NCBI GenBank assembly: GCA_964537685.1
Contig: CAZICM010000008.1
Coordinates: 1 to 64,000, forward strand
DNA length: 64,000 nt
Source of the DNA: CAZICM01 sp964537685
GTDB taxonomy: Bacteria > Myxococcota_A > Polyangia > Polyangiales > Polyangiaceae
Reading direction: 5' to 3'
Under the pieces are notes generated by a model. The model was given only the letters and a program-made list of their open reading frames with translations, did no database searches and was not told where the DNA came from. The translations under genes were made by a program, and so were the position numbers. Of the stretch, positions 43,494 to 51,906 are shown in pieces. The first letter of the stretch is position 1. Every line of letters starts with the position of its first letter.

Positions 43494-44672
43494 ATGCGCA
43501 CCATCGCCATCGCCGACGTTCACCTTGTTTCTCACACCCCCGAACACGTCTCGCTCGACCTCGCGGACCTCATTCAGCAACACCGAGGCGCCCGCCTGAT
43601 CGTCGTCGGCGATCTCTTTGACTTGGCCTCGGAAACACCGAAACGCCCTTTAGAACGCGCCATTTCCGATGTCTTGCACCGCCATCACAGCCTGCGCCTC
43701 GCCCTGGGGCGCCACCTCGAAACAGGAGGCCAATTATGGATGTGCGCGGGCAATCACGACGCCGAAGTCGCGGGCGGCCTATTCCGGAGCGCGCTCACAT
43801 CGGCCCTCTCGCTAAGCCCCGAAGCCCAAAGCCGGCTTCGCACAACCCCTTGGTTTTTCCGCGAAGGCGCACTTCACATCGAACACGGCCATATCTACGA
43901 CCCCGACAACGCGCCCGACCATCCTTTGGTATTTGAAAGCAATACACTTGGAAAGCATTTCGTTGAACAATTCCTGGCGCCGACAGGAGCCTATCGTTAT
44001 TTAAACGTAAACGATCAAACACCACTTTCATTGTTTTTATCATCATTCCGATGGTATGGAACGCGGGCGCCCTACGTCATTTACCGGTATTTTTACACAG
44101 CGATCAGCGCCATGGCCCGAAGCGGCCCATTTTATTCGGGTGAAGCGTTAATCGGCGAAGGCCGTGAAAAAGCCATTCAATTTGCTGAACAATTCGGCAT
44201 TGCGCCTGAATTATGCGAAAGCGTTTTTTCGGCATCGGCCACACCCACCATGAAAAGCCTCGCGCGCACCTTCTCGCGCCTTTATTTTGATCGTGTGCTT
44301 GCCACAATCGCCATTAGTGCCGGCCTTGGCACAGCCCTCAGCGGAAGACCTCAAAAAGGCGCATTTATCGCATCGCTGGGCGCCATCCTCATGGGCACGA
44401 GCTGGGCGCTCGGCCACAACCGCTACGGCGGAAACGTCACCGAGCATTTATCGGGAGGCGCCGAACGCATTGCTCAAAATACCGGCGCCAAATTGGTTAT
44501 TTTTGGCCACACCCACCGCGAAGGCCAAGGCCCCGGCTATTCCAACACAGCCAGCTTTGCCTTTACGCGCCAAGGCCCGGGCCGCCCCTATTTAGAAATC
44601 GAAGGCAGCCCCGAATTCCCCAGAGCCGAACGTAAATATTTAATATCCGCCTCTCCCAATCCAATAAGCTGA
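43494..44672 (+). CDS. Metallophosphoesterase, calcineurin-like
   Basis: The 392-residue enzyme carries the conserved metal-binding set: IAIADVHLVSH (D-x-H), VVGDLFDLAS (GD), MCAGNHDAEVAG (GNHD), LHIEHGHIYDP (H) and VIFGHTHREGQG (GHTH). This fold hydrolyses phosphoesters such as UDP-diacylglucosamine (LpxH-like) or nucleotides. A hydrophobic pair near 280-325 (TIAISAGLGTALSG, FIASLGAILMGTSWALG) suggests membrane contact, which LpxH lacks. The ATG at 43494 was chosen because the motif starts there; the open frame to 43302 is only the upstream gene's shadow. Confidence 0.85.
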   Translation: MRTIAIADVHLVSHTPEHVSLDLADLIQQHRGARLIVVGDLFDLASETPKRPLERAISDVLHRHHSLRLALGRHLETGGQLWMCAGNHDAEVAGGLFRSALTSALSLSPEAQSRLRTTPWFFREGALHIEHGHIYDPDNAPDHPLVFESNTLGKHFVEQFLAPTGAYRYLNVNDQTPLSLFLSSFRWYGTRAPYVIYRYFYTAISAMARSGPFYSGEALIGEGREKAIQFAEQFGIAPELCESVFSASATPTMKSLARTFSRLYFDRVLATIAISAGLGTALSGRPQKGAFIASLGAILMGTSWALGHNRYGGNVTEHLSGGAERIAQNTGAKLVIFGHTHREGQGPGYSNTASFAFTRQGPGRPYLEIEGSPEFPRAERKYLISASPNPIS

Positions 44673-44687
44673 CAATACAATCGATTT

Positions 44688-45719
44688 TTATCCGGCGATT
44701 GGAAGCTTCCAATTCGAAAGCACCTTCGCCACATCTTCCCTCACCCGCGCGGCCGCGGCCAACTCGCCAAAATCGCCGAAATCCGGCGCCTTCGTACCAC
44801 CCAGCACCTCGGCACAGGCTCTCACATTCGCCGAAAGCGCCCGCACATCATAACCTCCCTCCAACATCAGCACCATCCGCCCATCGGCGAATTCATCCGC
44901 AATATCCCGGACCAAACCGCACATCGCCGCAAAACCCTTGGCCGTCACCCGCATCGAAGCCAATGGATCGTCCTTCGCCGCATCAAACCCCGCGCTTACC
45001 AGCACAAACTCCGGCTTAAACGCCCTTGCCGCCGGCCATAACACCTCTTTGCACACATACCCATAATCCACATCCGAACACCCCGGGCGAAGCGGCACAT
45101 TCACCGTATACCCCTCCCCTTCCCCGTGGCCACGCTCATCAAAATCCCCCGTACCAGGATAGAATGGGAATTGATGCATTGAAAAAAATAAAACATCCCG
45201 CCGCTCATAAAAAATATTCTGCGTGCCATTGCCGTGATGCACATCCCAATCGACAATTAAAACCCGCTTGATTCCCTGGGCAATCGCCTCCGCGGCCGCC
45301 ACCGCCACATGATTAAAAATACAAAAACCCATCGCCCGATCGGCCTCCGCGTGATGCCCGGGCGGGCGCACCAGCCCAAAACCATTTTCGAATTTCCCCG
45401 AAAGCACCTCGCCCACCAATTCAATCGCCGCCCCCGACGCCAACAGCGCCGCATCCACCGACCCCGGCGAGATCACCGTATCCGCATCCAAAAAGCCGCT
45501 TTCGCCCCGGAGTTTAAGAATGGCTTCCACATAAGCCTCCTCGTGCACCCGGCAGAGCTCCGCCTCCTGTGCCTTCCGCGCGGGCGCCCGCATCCGCACC
45601 CCCGCAGGCAAAGGCACAAGCGCCTCCACAATGGCCTGCAAACGCTCCTTACGCTCGGGATGCCCAGCCCCCGGCTCGTGCTTCAAAAAGATAGGATCGT
45701 AAAGCAATAGCGTCGACAT
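44688..45719 (-). CDS. Histone-deacetylase-like amidohydrolase
   Basis: The 343-residue zinc enzyme belongs to the HDAC / acetoin utilisation protein / acetylpolyamine amidohydrolase family. Motifs are DPIFLKHEPGAGHPERKERL, RPPGHHAEADRAMGFCIFNH with the charge-relay HH, DWDVHHGNGTQNIFYERRDV with the zinc-binding Asp and His, and GFDAAKDDPLASMRVT with the second Asp. A late GGYDVRALSANVRAC tyrosine completes the site. It deacetylates a lysine or polyamine substrate. The ATG at 45719 (MSTLLLYDPI) is preferred over 45737. Confidence 0.93.
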   Translation of the reverse strand: MSTLLLYDPIFLKHEPGAGHPERKERLQAIVEALVPLPAGVRMRAPARKAQEAELCRVHEEAYVEAILKLRGESGFLDADTVISPGSVDAALLASGAAIELVGEVLSGKFENGFGLVRPPGHHAEADRAMGFCIFNHVAVAAAEAIAQGIKRVLIVDWDVHHGNGTQNIFYERRDVLFFSMHQFPFYPGTGDFDERGHGEGEGYTVNVPLRPGCSDVDYGYVCKEVLWPAARAFKPEFVLVSAGFDAAKDDPLASMRVTAKGFAAMCGLVRDIADEFADGRMVLMLEGGYDVRALSANVRACAEVLGGTKAPDFGDFGELAAAARVREDVAKVLSNWKLPIAG

Positions 45720-45859
45720 GAGCGCCATTTGATCCAAGAGCGCTTAAAAAAAGCAAGCCGAATAAGCTGCGAATGGCCAAGCCCGAAGCTATTGCGAAAA
45801 AAAGCGCAATGGGCCTACACTCAGCTTCTCAGCGCAACCCCCGATTCTGAAAGGCAATC

Positions 45860-46258
45860 ATGCGAATCCTTCACACCATGCTCCGCGTCGGCGATCTGGA
45901 AAGGTCAATCGCCTTTTATACCGAACTGTTGGGCATGACGCTGCTCTCGCGCAAAGACTATCCCGAAGGCAAATTCACCCTCGCCTTTTTAGGTTACGGT
46001 AAAAACCCCGAACACGCTGAAATTGAGCTCACCCACAATTGGGGTGTAGACCGCTATGAAATTGGCACAGCATACGGACATATTGCCCTCGGCGCCGATG
46101 ATATTTATGCCCTATGCGATCAGCTTAAAGCCAAAGGGGCAAAAATAACGCGCGAACCCGGCCCGATGAAACACGGCAAAACCGTCATTGCATTCGTTGA
46201 AGATCCCGATGGATACAAAGTCGAATTGATTCAGGAGAGCGTCCGGGAGGGCCGGTAA
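45860..46258 (+). CDS. gloA: Glyoxalase I (lactoylglutathione lyase)
   Basis: The 132-residue metalloenzyme converts the hemithioacetal of methylglyoxal and glutathione to lactoylglutathione. It matches the E. coli GlxI pattern exactly at the metal ligands: His-5 (MRILHTML), Glu-56 (AEIELTHNWG), His-74 (AYGHIALGAD) and Glu-122 (GYKVELIQ). The length is that of the bacterial nickel-type enzyme. It is divergent from the deacetylase gene across a short gap and upstream of an unrelated barrel protein gene. This implies glutathione use in the organism. Confidence 0.96.
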   Translation: MRILHTMLRVGDLERSIAFYTELLGMTLLSRKDYPEGKFTLAFLGYGKNPEHAEIELTHNWGVDRYEIGTAYGHIALGADDIYALCDQLKAKGAKITREPGPMKHGKTVIAFVEDPDGYKVELIQESVREGR

Positions 46259-46275
46259 TCCATTCAAAGGTATAC

Positions 46276-47028
46276 ATGAAATATTCTCATGGCCTATTTC
46301 TCATTTCGCTGGGCGCCGCAATCCTAGGCATTTGCCGGCCTGCGCGCGCGGACGAAGCCCGTGCCCCTGCCAATTCCATCAAAATAGCAACCCATCCCAA
46401 AGAGCCAGATCCCGACGATGAATCGCCCGTTGCATGGGCGCAGGAACATTTCGACGAAGAAGACGGCGCCGGACCCCGCCTCAGCTATGGCCGCGTATAC
46501 AGCAAAGACCTGCCCGACGGCCATTTTGGACGCTTTGAAACCGAACAATTTACCCGCGATGGCATTTTTATTTTTGGCGCTCTCCTCGGATTGGAAGGCT
46601 TTGGAAACGCCAAGGGAGGCGGAGGCGGAGCCACGGCGAGCGCCTATGTCGGCGTCCGCGCTCCGATGGTGAAACACAAGCGATCGCCCTGCTTTTTTAT
46701 CACCCTGGGCCTCGGCGCCGATGTTCTTGTCATTGATTATATGGCCGGGGATTTTGGCCTCGGAATATTCCCGCCCTTTGCATCGGGCACGGCCGGCATT
46801 GAATTATTTCCCGGCGCCCGATTCTTATTCGACGCCCGGGTTCAATACCGCTGGCAATGGGGTGCCGAAGACCGGGGCTACGCCAGGCTTGGCTTTACCC
46901 TCTCCATAAACTCCGATTGGTGGGACAATTCAAACGGAGGCCCTTCTTTTCTCGCCAAAAACAAAAAACAAAACTACAATCGTTTTGCTTTTAATCATGC
47001 CGCAATTCAAAGCGGCGGCCGTCCGTGA
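46276..47028 (+). CDS. Exported beta-barrel-like protein, unknown function
   Basis: The 250-residue protein has a signal peptide (about 1-25, ending PARADE). The middle has barrel-like alternating strands with glycine-rich turns (GIFIFGALLGLEGFG, GGGGGATASAYVGVRAPMV, FLFDARVQYRWQW, YARLGFTLSINS). The end is Asn/Lys-rich. It starts 17 bases after gloA and may share its transcript. The stop overlaps a tiny membrane ORF in a GTGA arrangement. No family is recognised. Confidence 0.65.
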   Translation: MKYSHGLFLISLGAAILGICRPARADEARAPANSIKIATHPKEPDPDDESPVAWAQEHFDEEDGAGPRLSYGRVYSKDLPDGHFGRFETEQFTRDGIFIFGALLGLEGFGNAKGGGGGATASAYVGVRAPMVKHKRSPCFFITLGLGADVLVIDYMAGDFGLGIFPPFASGTAGIELFPGARFLFDARVQYRWQWGAEDRGYARLGFTLSINSDWWDNSNGGPSFLAKNKKQNYNRFAFNHAAIQSGGRP

Positions 47029-47138
47029 TCAGCAAAGGCGTCATCATCCTCATTTTGATCGGATTGCATATTACTTTTATGCTCATCGGATGGCTCTTGC
47101 GCAAATACCGAAAACGCAAATCCAAAACGCGCAATTAA
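47025..47138 (+). CDS. 37-residue single-helix membrane peptide
   Basis: A GTG at 47025 overlaps the previous stop (GTGA, 47025-47028) and opens a 37-codon frame ending TAA at 47136-47138. The product, MISKGVIILILIGLHITFML then IGWLLRKYRKRKSKTRN, has one hydrophobic helix and a strongly basic cytosolic tail, the classic look of a small membrane protein. It overlaps the end of the convergent coiled-coil gene by four bases. The translational coupling and the sensible topology support it, but length alone would not. Confidence 0.5.
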   Translation: MISKGVIILILIGLHITFMLIGWLLRKYRKRKSKTRN

Positions 47139-49105
47139 TTCCAGGCCGCTTTACACGCACTCACGGCCATATCGCAGAACTCACTTTGAATTTGAGCCAG
47201 CGCCGCCTCCTCCGCCTCGAGCACAGGCAATACCGCGCGCGATAACGAAAGCACAATCGGCGCCGCCTTTTCGGCCTGCGACAGCACCACCTCGCTCAGC
47301 GCCAAATTCGGCTCGGTATGCTTATGCAACAGCTCCCGCACCGGATCGATAAACACCGCATCCACCGCCGACAGCGATTTTTCAAGCCCCAAAAGCACCT
47401 CATTCACATGCCTCTCGACGGCCTGCCGGCGCTGCACCGAAAGCTGCCTCAGCGCCGCCTCGCGCCCCTCCGTCGCAAGCACCTGAGCATTCTGCAGCAT
47501 CCCTTGAAACTGCTGCCTCTCCTGCCCAATCTGCTTCTGCCGCGTCAAAACACGCACATTATCTTCCTTGTGCCGCCTCATTTCGGCCTTGAGCCGATCG
47601 ACCCGCTCGCTGATTTCAATACGCCCCTGCTGAAGCGCGCCCAGCGCCTTTTGCGCATCGGAAAGCGAGACTTTACGCGCAGGCCGCGACGTGCCGAGCT
47701 TCTGCCCGATCTCCTTCGCCTGCCCCGAAAGCGCCGAAAGCTTCGCCTGCGTATCGGCCATTGTCCGCTCAATCAGCGCCGCCTGCGCCTGCTCGTTCTG
47801 CACCTGCACCGAAATGGCCGACATATCGATTTTCAATTGATTTAATGCGGCAACACGCTGACTGTAAATTGACCTCAATTGATCCAATTGATTGGACAGC
47901 GCCGCGACTTTTTGGCGCCAATCGTCTTTGCCGAATAAAACAGGCTCATCCGCCTGCTCTTTCGCGAGTTTTTCAGATAACTGCGCAATCTCGGCCGAAC
48001 GCCCCGTCAATTCTTCTTCCAATACTTTAATGCCGGCCGCCGTCGCCTGATGCTTTTGCCACACCTCGCCCGCGGCCGTCATCCGCAGCGCCTTTTGCTG
48101 CGTCAGCGCCGAAATCTGCGCCTCACAGCCCTCGGCCTGCTCGCTTGAATGCGCATAATCGGCAATGGCCGTCGCGGTCTCAATTTCAGCGAGCAATTCA
48201 TTATCCTTCGCCAACAGCGCGGCCATTTCGCCTTCGAGCCTGGCCAGCGCCGTGGCAATCTCATCGCGTGCCCGGCTCAATTGAATTTCTTCTCCATCCA
48301 GCGCCGACAAATTCGCGCGCGCCTGATTCAATTCCGCCGAATCCATAGGCGGCACCGTCACCAATTCAGCCGGCATCTCGGCGATCAGCGGCAAAGCCTC
48401 GGGCCAATGCGCCCCTGGCTCGGCATTTACAAACGAATACAGCGCCGAAATGGCTTTTCTCAAATAAGGCAAACAGGTTTGATACACCTGATCGAGTTTC
48501 GTCACATATTTTTTGTATTCCTCGGCGGCGGTCTCGGCATGGCTTAAATCGGGCAAAGGCACGGCGCGCACCGCATCCATCGTCTGCTTGGCCCGCACCC
48601 GCACCGAATCGGCGAGAGGCCCAAAAGCCGCGAGTTTTTCCTTGCGTTCCTGCTCGGCCCGCAGCACTTCCTCGGCCTTGATGCGCCCCGCCGCATTGCG
48701 CGCCGTCTCCGGCAATTGAGACAGCTCGGTCATTCGATTGCGCTGGGCGGCAATTTCATTGCGGGTCATTGCCACAATCGATTGAATACGGCTTAAATTT
48801 TTATTTTCCTCGCCCTGAAAGGAAAAACGGCCGACGACTTCATAAATATCGCAGAGACCCGTTAAATTCTCGGGATCTTTAGGCACCCACAATTCGCTCA
48901 ATGCCTGCTTGAACGAGACGGGAGCGGCCATTGCATCGGCCAGCGCCTGCGATTTCACGGGAATCAGCGGCTCATAAAAAGGCTCTGTTTCGGCCTTCAC
49001 CGACAAATGAGCCTGTTCCACATGCTCGCATGCCGCTTTTAATTGGCTAATCACCGTCCAATAAAAACGCACATAACTCAATAGAGGCGCGGGATCGTAA
49101 GCCAT
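47135..49105 (-). CDS. Large coiled-coil protein paired with the dynamin-like GTPase
   Basis: The 656-residue protein has no signal peptide or membrane helix. Residues about 1-130 form a small globular part with a YDPAPLLSYVRFYWTVISQL start. From about 115 to 560 it is dominated by heptad-like, Glu/Ala/Gln-rich helices (MTRNEIAAQRNRMTELSQLP, IKAEEVLRAEQERKEKLAAF, ALARLEGEMAALLAKDNELL), with a final helical block to 656. It starts three bases after the GTPase stop, so the pair is one operon (GTPase first). I know no named family. It may act as scaffold or tether for the GTPase. Confidence 0.75.
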   Translation of the reverse strand: MAYDPAPLLSYVRFYWTVISQLKAACEHVEQAHLSVKAETEPFYEPLIPVKSQALADAMAAPVSFKQALSELWVPKDPENLTGLCDIYEVVGRFSFQGEENKNLSRIQSIVAMTRNEIAAQRNRMTELSQLPETARNAAGRIKAEEVLRAEQERKEKLAAFGPLADSVRVRAKQTMDAVRAVPLPDLSHAETAAEEYKKYVTKLDQVYQTCLPYLRKAISALYSFVNAEPGAHWPEALPLIAEMPAELVTVPPMDSAELNQARANLSALDGEEIQLSRARDEIATALARLEGEMAALLAKDNELLAEIETATAIADYAHSSEQAEGCEAQISALTQQKALRMTAAGEVWQKHQATAAGIKVLEEELTGRSAEIAQLSEKLAKEQADEPVLFGKDDWRQKVAALSNQLDQLRSIYSQRVAALNQLKIDMSAISVQVQNEQAQAALIERTMADTQAKLSALSGQAKEIGQKLGTSRPARKVSLSDAQKALGALQQGRIEISERVDRLKAEMRRHKEDNVRVLTRQKQIGQERQQFQGMLQNAQVLATEGREAALRQLSVQRRQAVERHVNEVLLGLEKSLSAVDAVFIDPVRELLHKHTEPNLALSEVVLSQAEKAAPIVLSLSRAVLPVLEAEEAALAQIQSEFCDMAVSACKAAWN

Positions 49106-49108
49106 AGA

Positions 49109-51751
49109 TTAAGCCGCTCCTTTCGAGGGCGAGGGCGAGGGCGAGGGCGAGGCGCTCACGTTGATTGAAGAAGACGATCCAAACAATTCCTCCAAAGCCT
49201 CGATATCGGCGAGGGCGCGTTCCTTTTCGGCCTCGATCGCTGCGAATTTATGAGGCCAAATTCTCGAACATTCCGAGCGCACCCACCTTCGCAACGATTG
49301 CTCGCCCTCTCGATCGAGCCAAGAATCCAGCACCGTGCGCACGGTTTCTTCGTGGTATTTTTGCAATCCCCTAGGATGTTTGGCCAATGCTTCCAAAAAG
49401 CTGCAAATGCGATCGACATCGGCCTTCACCCTCGCAATCATTTTCGACCAATCTCTTGCAATTGCATTTTGCGGTTGCTGGGGAGCCTGCTGGGCCTGCT
49501 GAGCCTGAGCCTGCTGGGCGGGCTTTGCTTCCATGGGCGGCCGGGTATTTCCCGCGGTTGGAAAAGGCAGCGCCTGCCCCGTTTGGGGAAAACCGCCGAT
49601 TGGAGCCGCCTGAGCCTGCGCTTCCTGTTTATTGTCTTCATTGCCAAAACCCAATTTGGCCTTCACCGAACCGATTACCCCCGCGGCGCCCGAACTCACA
49701 TTGGCCAGCGTGCCCGTGGCCTGCGCCTTATCGGCAATACCCATTCCAAAGAATTGCTCCAGCCCAGACATCTCGCGCTCGCGGATTTCCCGGTCGCCCA
49801 TATCTGTTGCATCTAAAATATCGACGATTTGCCTGGCAAAATAACGCGACAATACTTCAAATGCAACGTCGGCCTTGGCCATCTCATTGTTTTGATAGCG
49901 CACGACGCTTTCCGACACATGGCCCGAACGCCCCAGCGCATCGATTCGCTCGATCAGCGATTTTCCTGGAGGCAGCAGCACTTCCAGCCGCCCGCCTTCA
50001 TAAATAGCCTGCACAAACATCTCGTGCAGCATCCGCTCCACGCTTTCGCGCGCGGTATTTCTAAAATCCTCGCCCAAACCCGCGATACGCGCGGCCACGC
50101 GTTCCCGCATTTGCTTGCGCATTTCAATTTCAACGGCCGTTTCATTCATTAGACCGGGGCTCGGCATTTGGCGGCGCTTGGCCTCGGCCTCTTCGGGCGT
50201 TAGCCTCGCCAGCAAATCCGATCGAATTTGAGCAATACGCTGATCGGCCCTTTGAGCTCGCGCCACCCGCTGGGGCTCACTCATTTCAACATCCATAAAT
50301 GTGCTTAAACGCTTGCGAATTTCGGGCAATAGCCCCACCGGATCTTCGCCCGCCTGAATATGCTCGAAATGAAAATCAAAGACTTGCTCGGCACGCCTTT
50401 CAAATTCGCGATCCGACAGGCCATCTTTCACCGTAACGAGCACGCCCCGGAGCAGCGCCTCCAGTTCGGCGAATTCATTCTGCACCGAATTCATCACCTT
50501 GCGATCCAAGGCTTCGACATCGGTATTTAAATATTTTTCAATGGAGTCCTGCAAACGCTCCAGCCCATGAACCCCCTGCGTCGAGCCATAATAATCCATC
50601 AATTGCTTGGCCACGGGATGGCTCATATCGGGGCCTTTGTGCACCCACACTTTCGAATAGGGAAATACCCTATCCACACCCTGTTCCCTAAAATTCCGCG
50701 CGGCGAGCGACCAATGCCAATTGCCATTTTCATCGGGATGGTCAAACAGATCGGCCTTGGTCAGCACCACAAAAATACGGTCTTTTAAAGAAATGCTCCG
50801 GTCGGCCGACTGGGCCGTGCGGAGCAATTCGATTTCATTGCGCACCAATGAAGGCCGGGTAATATCCTTAACGAAAATCGTGATATCGACTTCATTGGTC
50901 AGCGCTTCTTCCGTATCGCGCCTCGCTTTATCGCTGGGCGCATCGATACCCGGCAAATCCATCAGCACCACGCCCGGCATCGCGCCCGCGACAGGAATCA
51001 TCACCGTCACCAGCTTGACCGCGCGCACGCCTGGATAGGGCCTATTGCTATTTTTGGTATCCTTCAGCGCGATAAAAGGCCGGATTTGCTCGGCCAAATC
51101 GTCGAGATTGCTGGCAGCCAGGCGCAAAGGCTCTTTACCCAGCCTCGATTTAATTTCGCTTAAGCCCGTGGAGATATCGACCAATTCGGCCAGCGCCGTT
51201 TGCTCGCGTTTTCCGGCCCGGTCGGGGTCGTCGACTTCATAGCCCTCGCGCGCCTTGAACGCGGCCTTGAGGCGAACGATTTCGCTTGGATTCAAGCCTT
51301 GCCAGCGCTCGGCACTCCCCGGTTCGAGCGCATCGAAATAGCTGGCGATACGCGCCTTAAACTCTTGTTCTTGATAATAGGTGACAACGGCGGCGAACTC
51401 ATTTTCGGGGCCCGGCTCGACGACGGTTGTGCTCCAGGTGCAGCGTTCAGCCTCGCTGGGCAAGAGTTTTTCGCTCTTGAGCCAAGCCGACAGAAACGCG
51501 CTCTTGCCTTGTTTTTCGAGCCCGACGACGCCGATTTTCACCACGCCTTTCGCGAGTCTTTTTTCGCGGTCGAGAGCTCTCGCGCGCAGATCCTCGAGCT
51601 TGGTACGAATTTGGCGCAACTGGCGGGCGCTATCGCTTTCGGGCTGGAAATAGCCTGTAAAGCGATCAGCCAGTTGGCGGTATCGGAGGAGTTTTTCCGC
51701 GACGCGGCGAAGTTCTTGGGCGTTTAGTTTACGGCCTTCGGGGCTCCACAT
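49109..51751 (-). CDS. Dynamin-like GTPase
   Basis: The 880-residue protein has the G motifs of dynamins: G1 GLEKQGKS (77-84), G2 threonine in CTWSTTVV, G3 DLPG (265-268, in MDLPGIDAPSDKARR) and G4 TKAD (331-334, in VVLTKADLFD). DLPG and TKxD are the dynamin forms. Long helical stalk-like regions follow (about 400-640), then a Gln/Pro/Ala-rich spacer and a helical end, with a Ser-Pro repeat tail (SPSPSPSPSKGAA) coded by a GAGGGC repeat. No transmembrane segment is evident. Dynamins remodel membranes by GTP-driven self-assembly. The operon partner is the coiled-coil protein. Confidence 0.85.
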   Translation of the reverse strand: MWSPEGRKLNAQELRRVAEKLLRYRQLADRFTGYFQPESDSARQLRQIRTKLEDLRARALDREKRLAKGVVKIGVVGLEKQGKSAFLSAWLKSEKLLPSEAERCTWSTTVVEPGPENEFAAVVTYYQEQEFKARIASYFDALEPGSAERWQGLNPSEIVRLKAAFKAREGYEVDDPDRAGKREQTALAELVDISTGLSEIKSRLGKEPLRLAASNLDDLAEQIRPFIALKDTKNSNRPYPGVRAVKLVTVMIPVAGAMPGVVLMDLPGIDAPSDKARRDTEEALTNEVDITIFVKDITRPSLVRNEIELLRTAQSADRSISLKDRIFVVLTKADLFDHPDENGNWHWSLAARNFREQGVDRVFPYSKVWVHKGPDMSHPVAKQLMDYYGSTQGVHGLERLQDSIEKYLNTDVEALDRKVMNSVQNEFAELEALLRGVLVTVKDGLSDREFERRAEQVFDFHFEHIQAGEDPVGLLPEIRKRLSTFMDVEMSEPQRVARAQRADQRIAQIRSDLLARLTPEEAEAKRRQMPSPGLMNETAVEIEMRKQMRERVAARIAGLGEDFRNTARESVERMLHEMFVQAIYEGGRLEVLLPPGKSLIERIDALGRSGHVSESVVRYQNNEMAKADVAFEVLSRYFARQIVDILDATDMGDREIREREMSGLEQFFGMGIADKAQATGTLANVSSGAAGVIGSVKAKLGFGNEDNKQEAQAQAAPIGGFPQTGQALPFPTAGNTRPPMEAKPAQQAQAQQAQQAPQQPQNAIARDWSKMIARVKADVDRICSFLEALAKHPRGLQKYHEETVRTVLDSWLDREGEQSLRRWVRSECSRIWPHKFAAIEAEKERALADIEALEELFGSSSSINVSASPSPSPSPSKGAA
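49125..49148. repeat. GAGGGC hexamer tandem repeat at the GTPase 3' end
   Basis: Four exact copies of GAGGGC (GCCCTC on the coding strand), plus a partial fifth, encode the Ser-Pro tail of the dynamin-like GTPase. The unit is in frame, so copy changes would vary tail length. Confidence 0.75.
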
Positions 51752-51906
51752 GGCGGCGCTACGGTAGTCGATTGCGCTTGGGATGGGGAGGGTTTTTAGC
51801 CCGCCCGCCTCCGCCTCTCTCTCGCGCCCTTCTGATTCTCAACGCGACAATTTTTATTCTTGCGCCTCCAAAAAAATGTTGACCAAGATAAGCTTTTCAG
51901 CCTAAA
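51752..51906. promoter_or_regulatory. Divergent promoter region, GTPase versus DUF2169 gene
   Basis: These 155 bases separate divergent genes. On the plus strand TTGACC (51879-51884) and TAAAAT (51903-51908) are spaced by 18 bases, a reasonable sigma-70-type pair. A transcript would start at about 51915, at or beside the ATG at 51916, and no ribosome binding site precedes either candidate start codon of the DUF2169 gene. Pyrimidine-rich DNA fills the middle. Confidence 0.4.

Noticed and set aside
49125..49148. GAGGGC repeats as a CRISPR or mobile-element feature
   Set aside because: The units are six bases, have no spacers and are in-frame coding for Ser-Pro.
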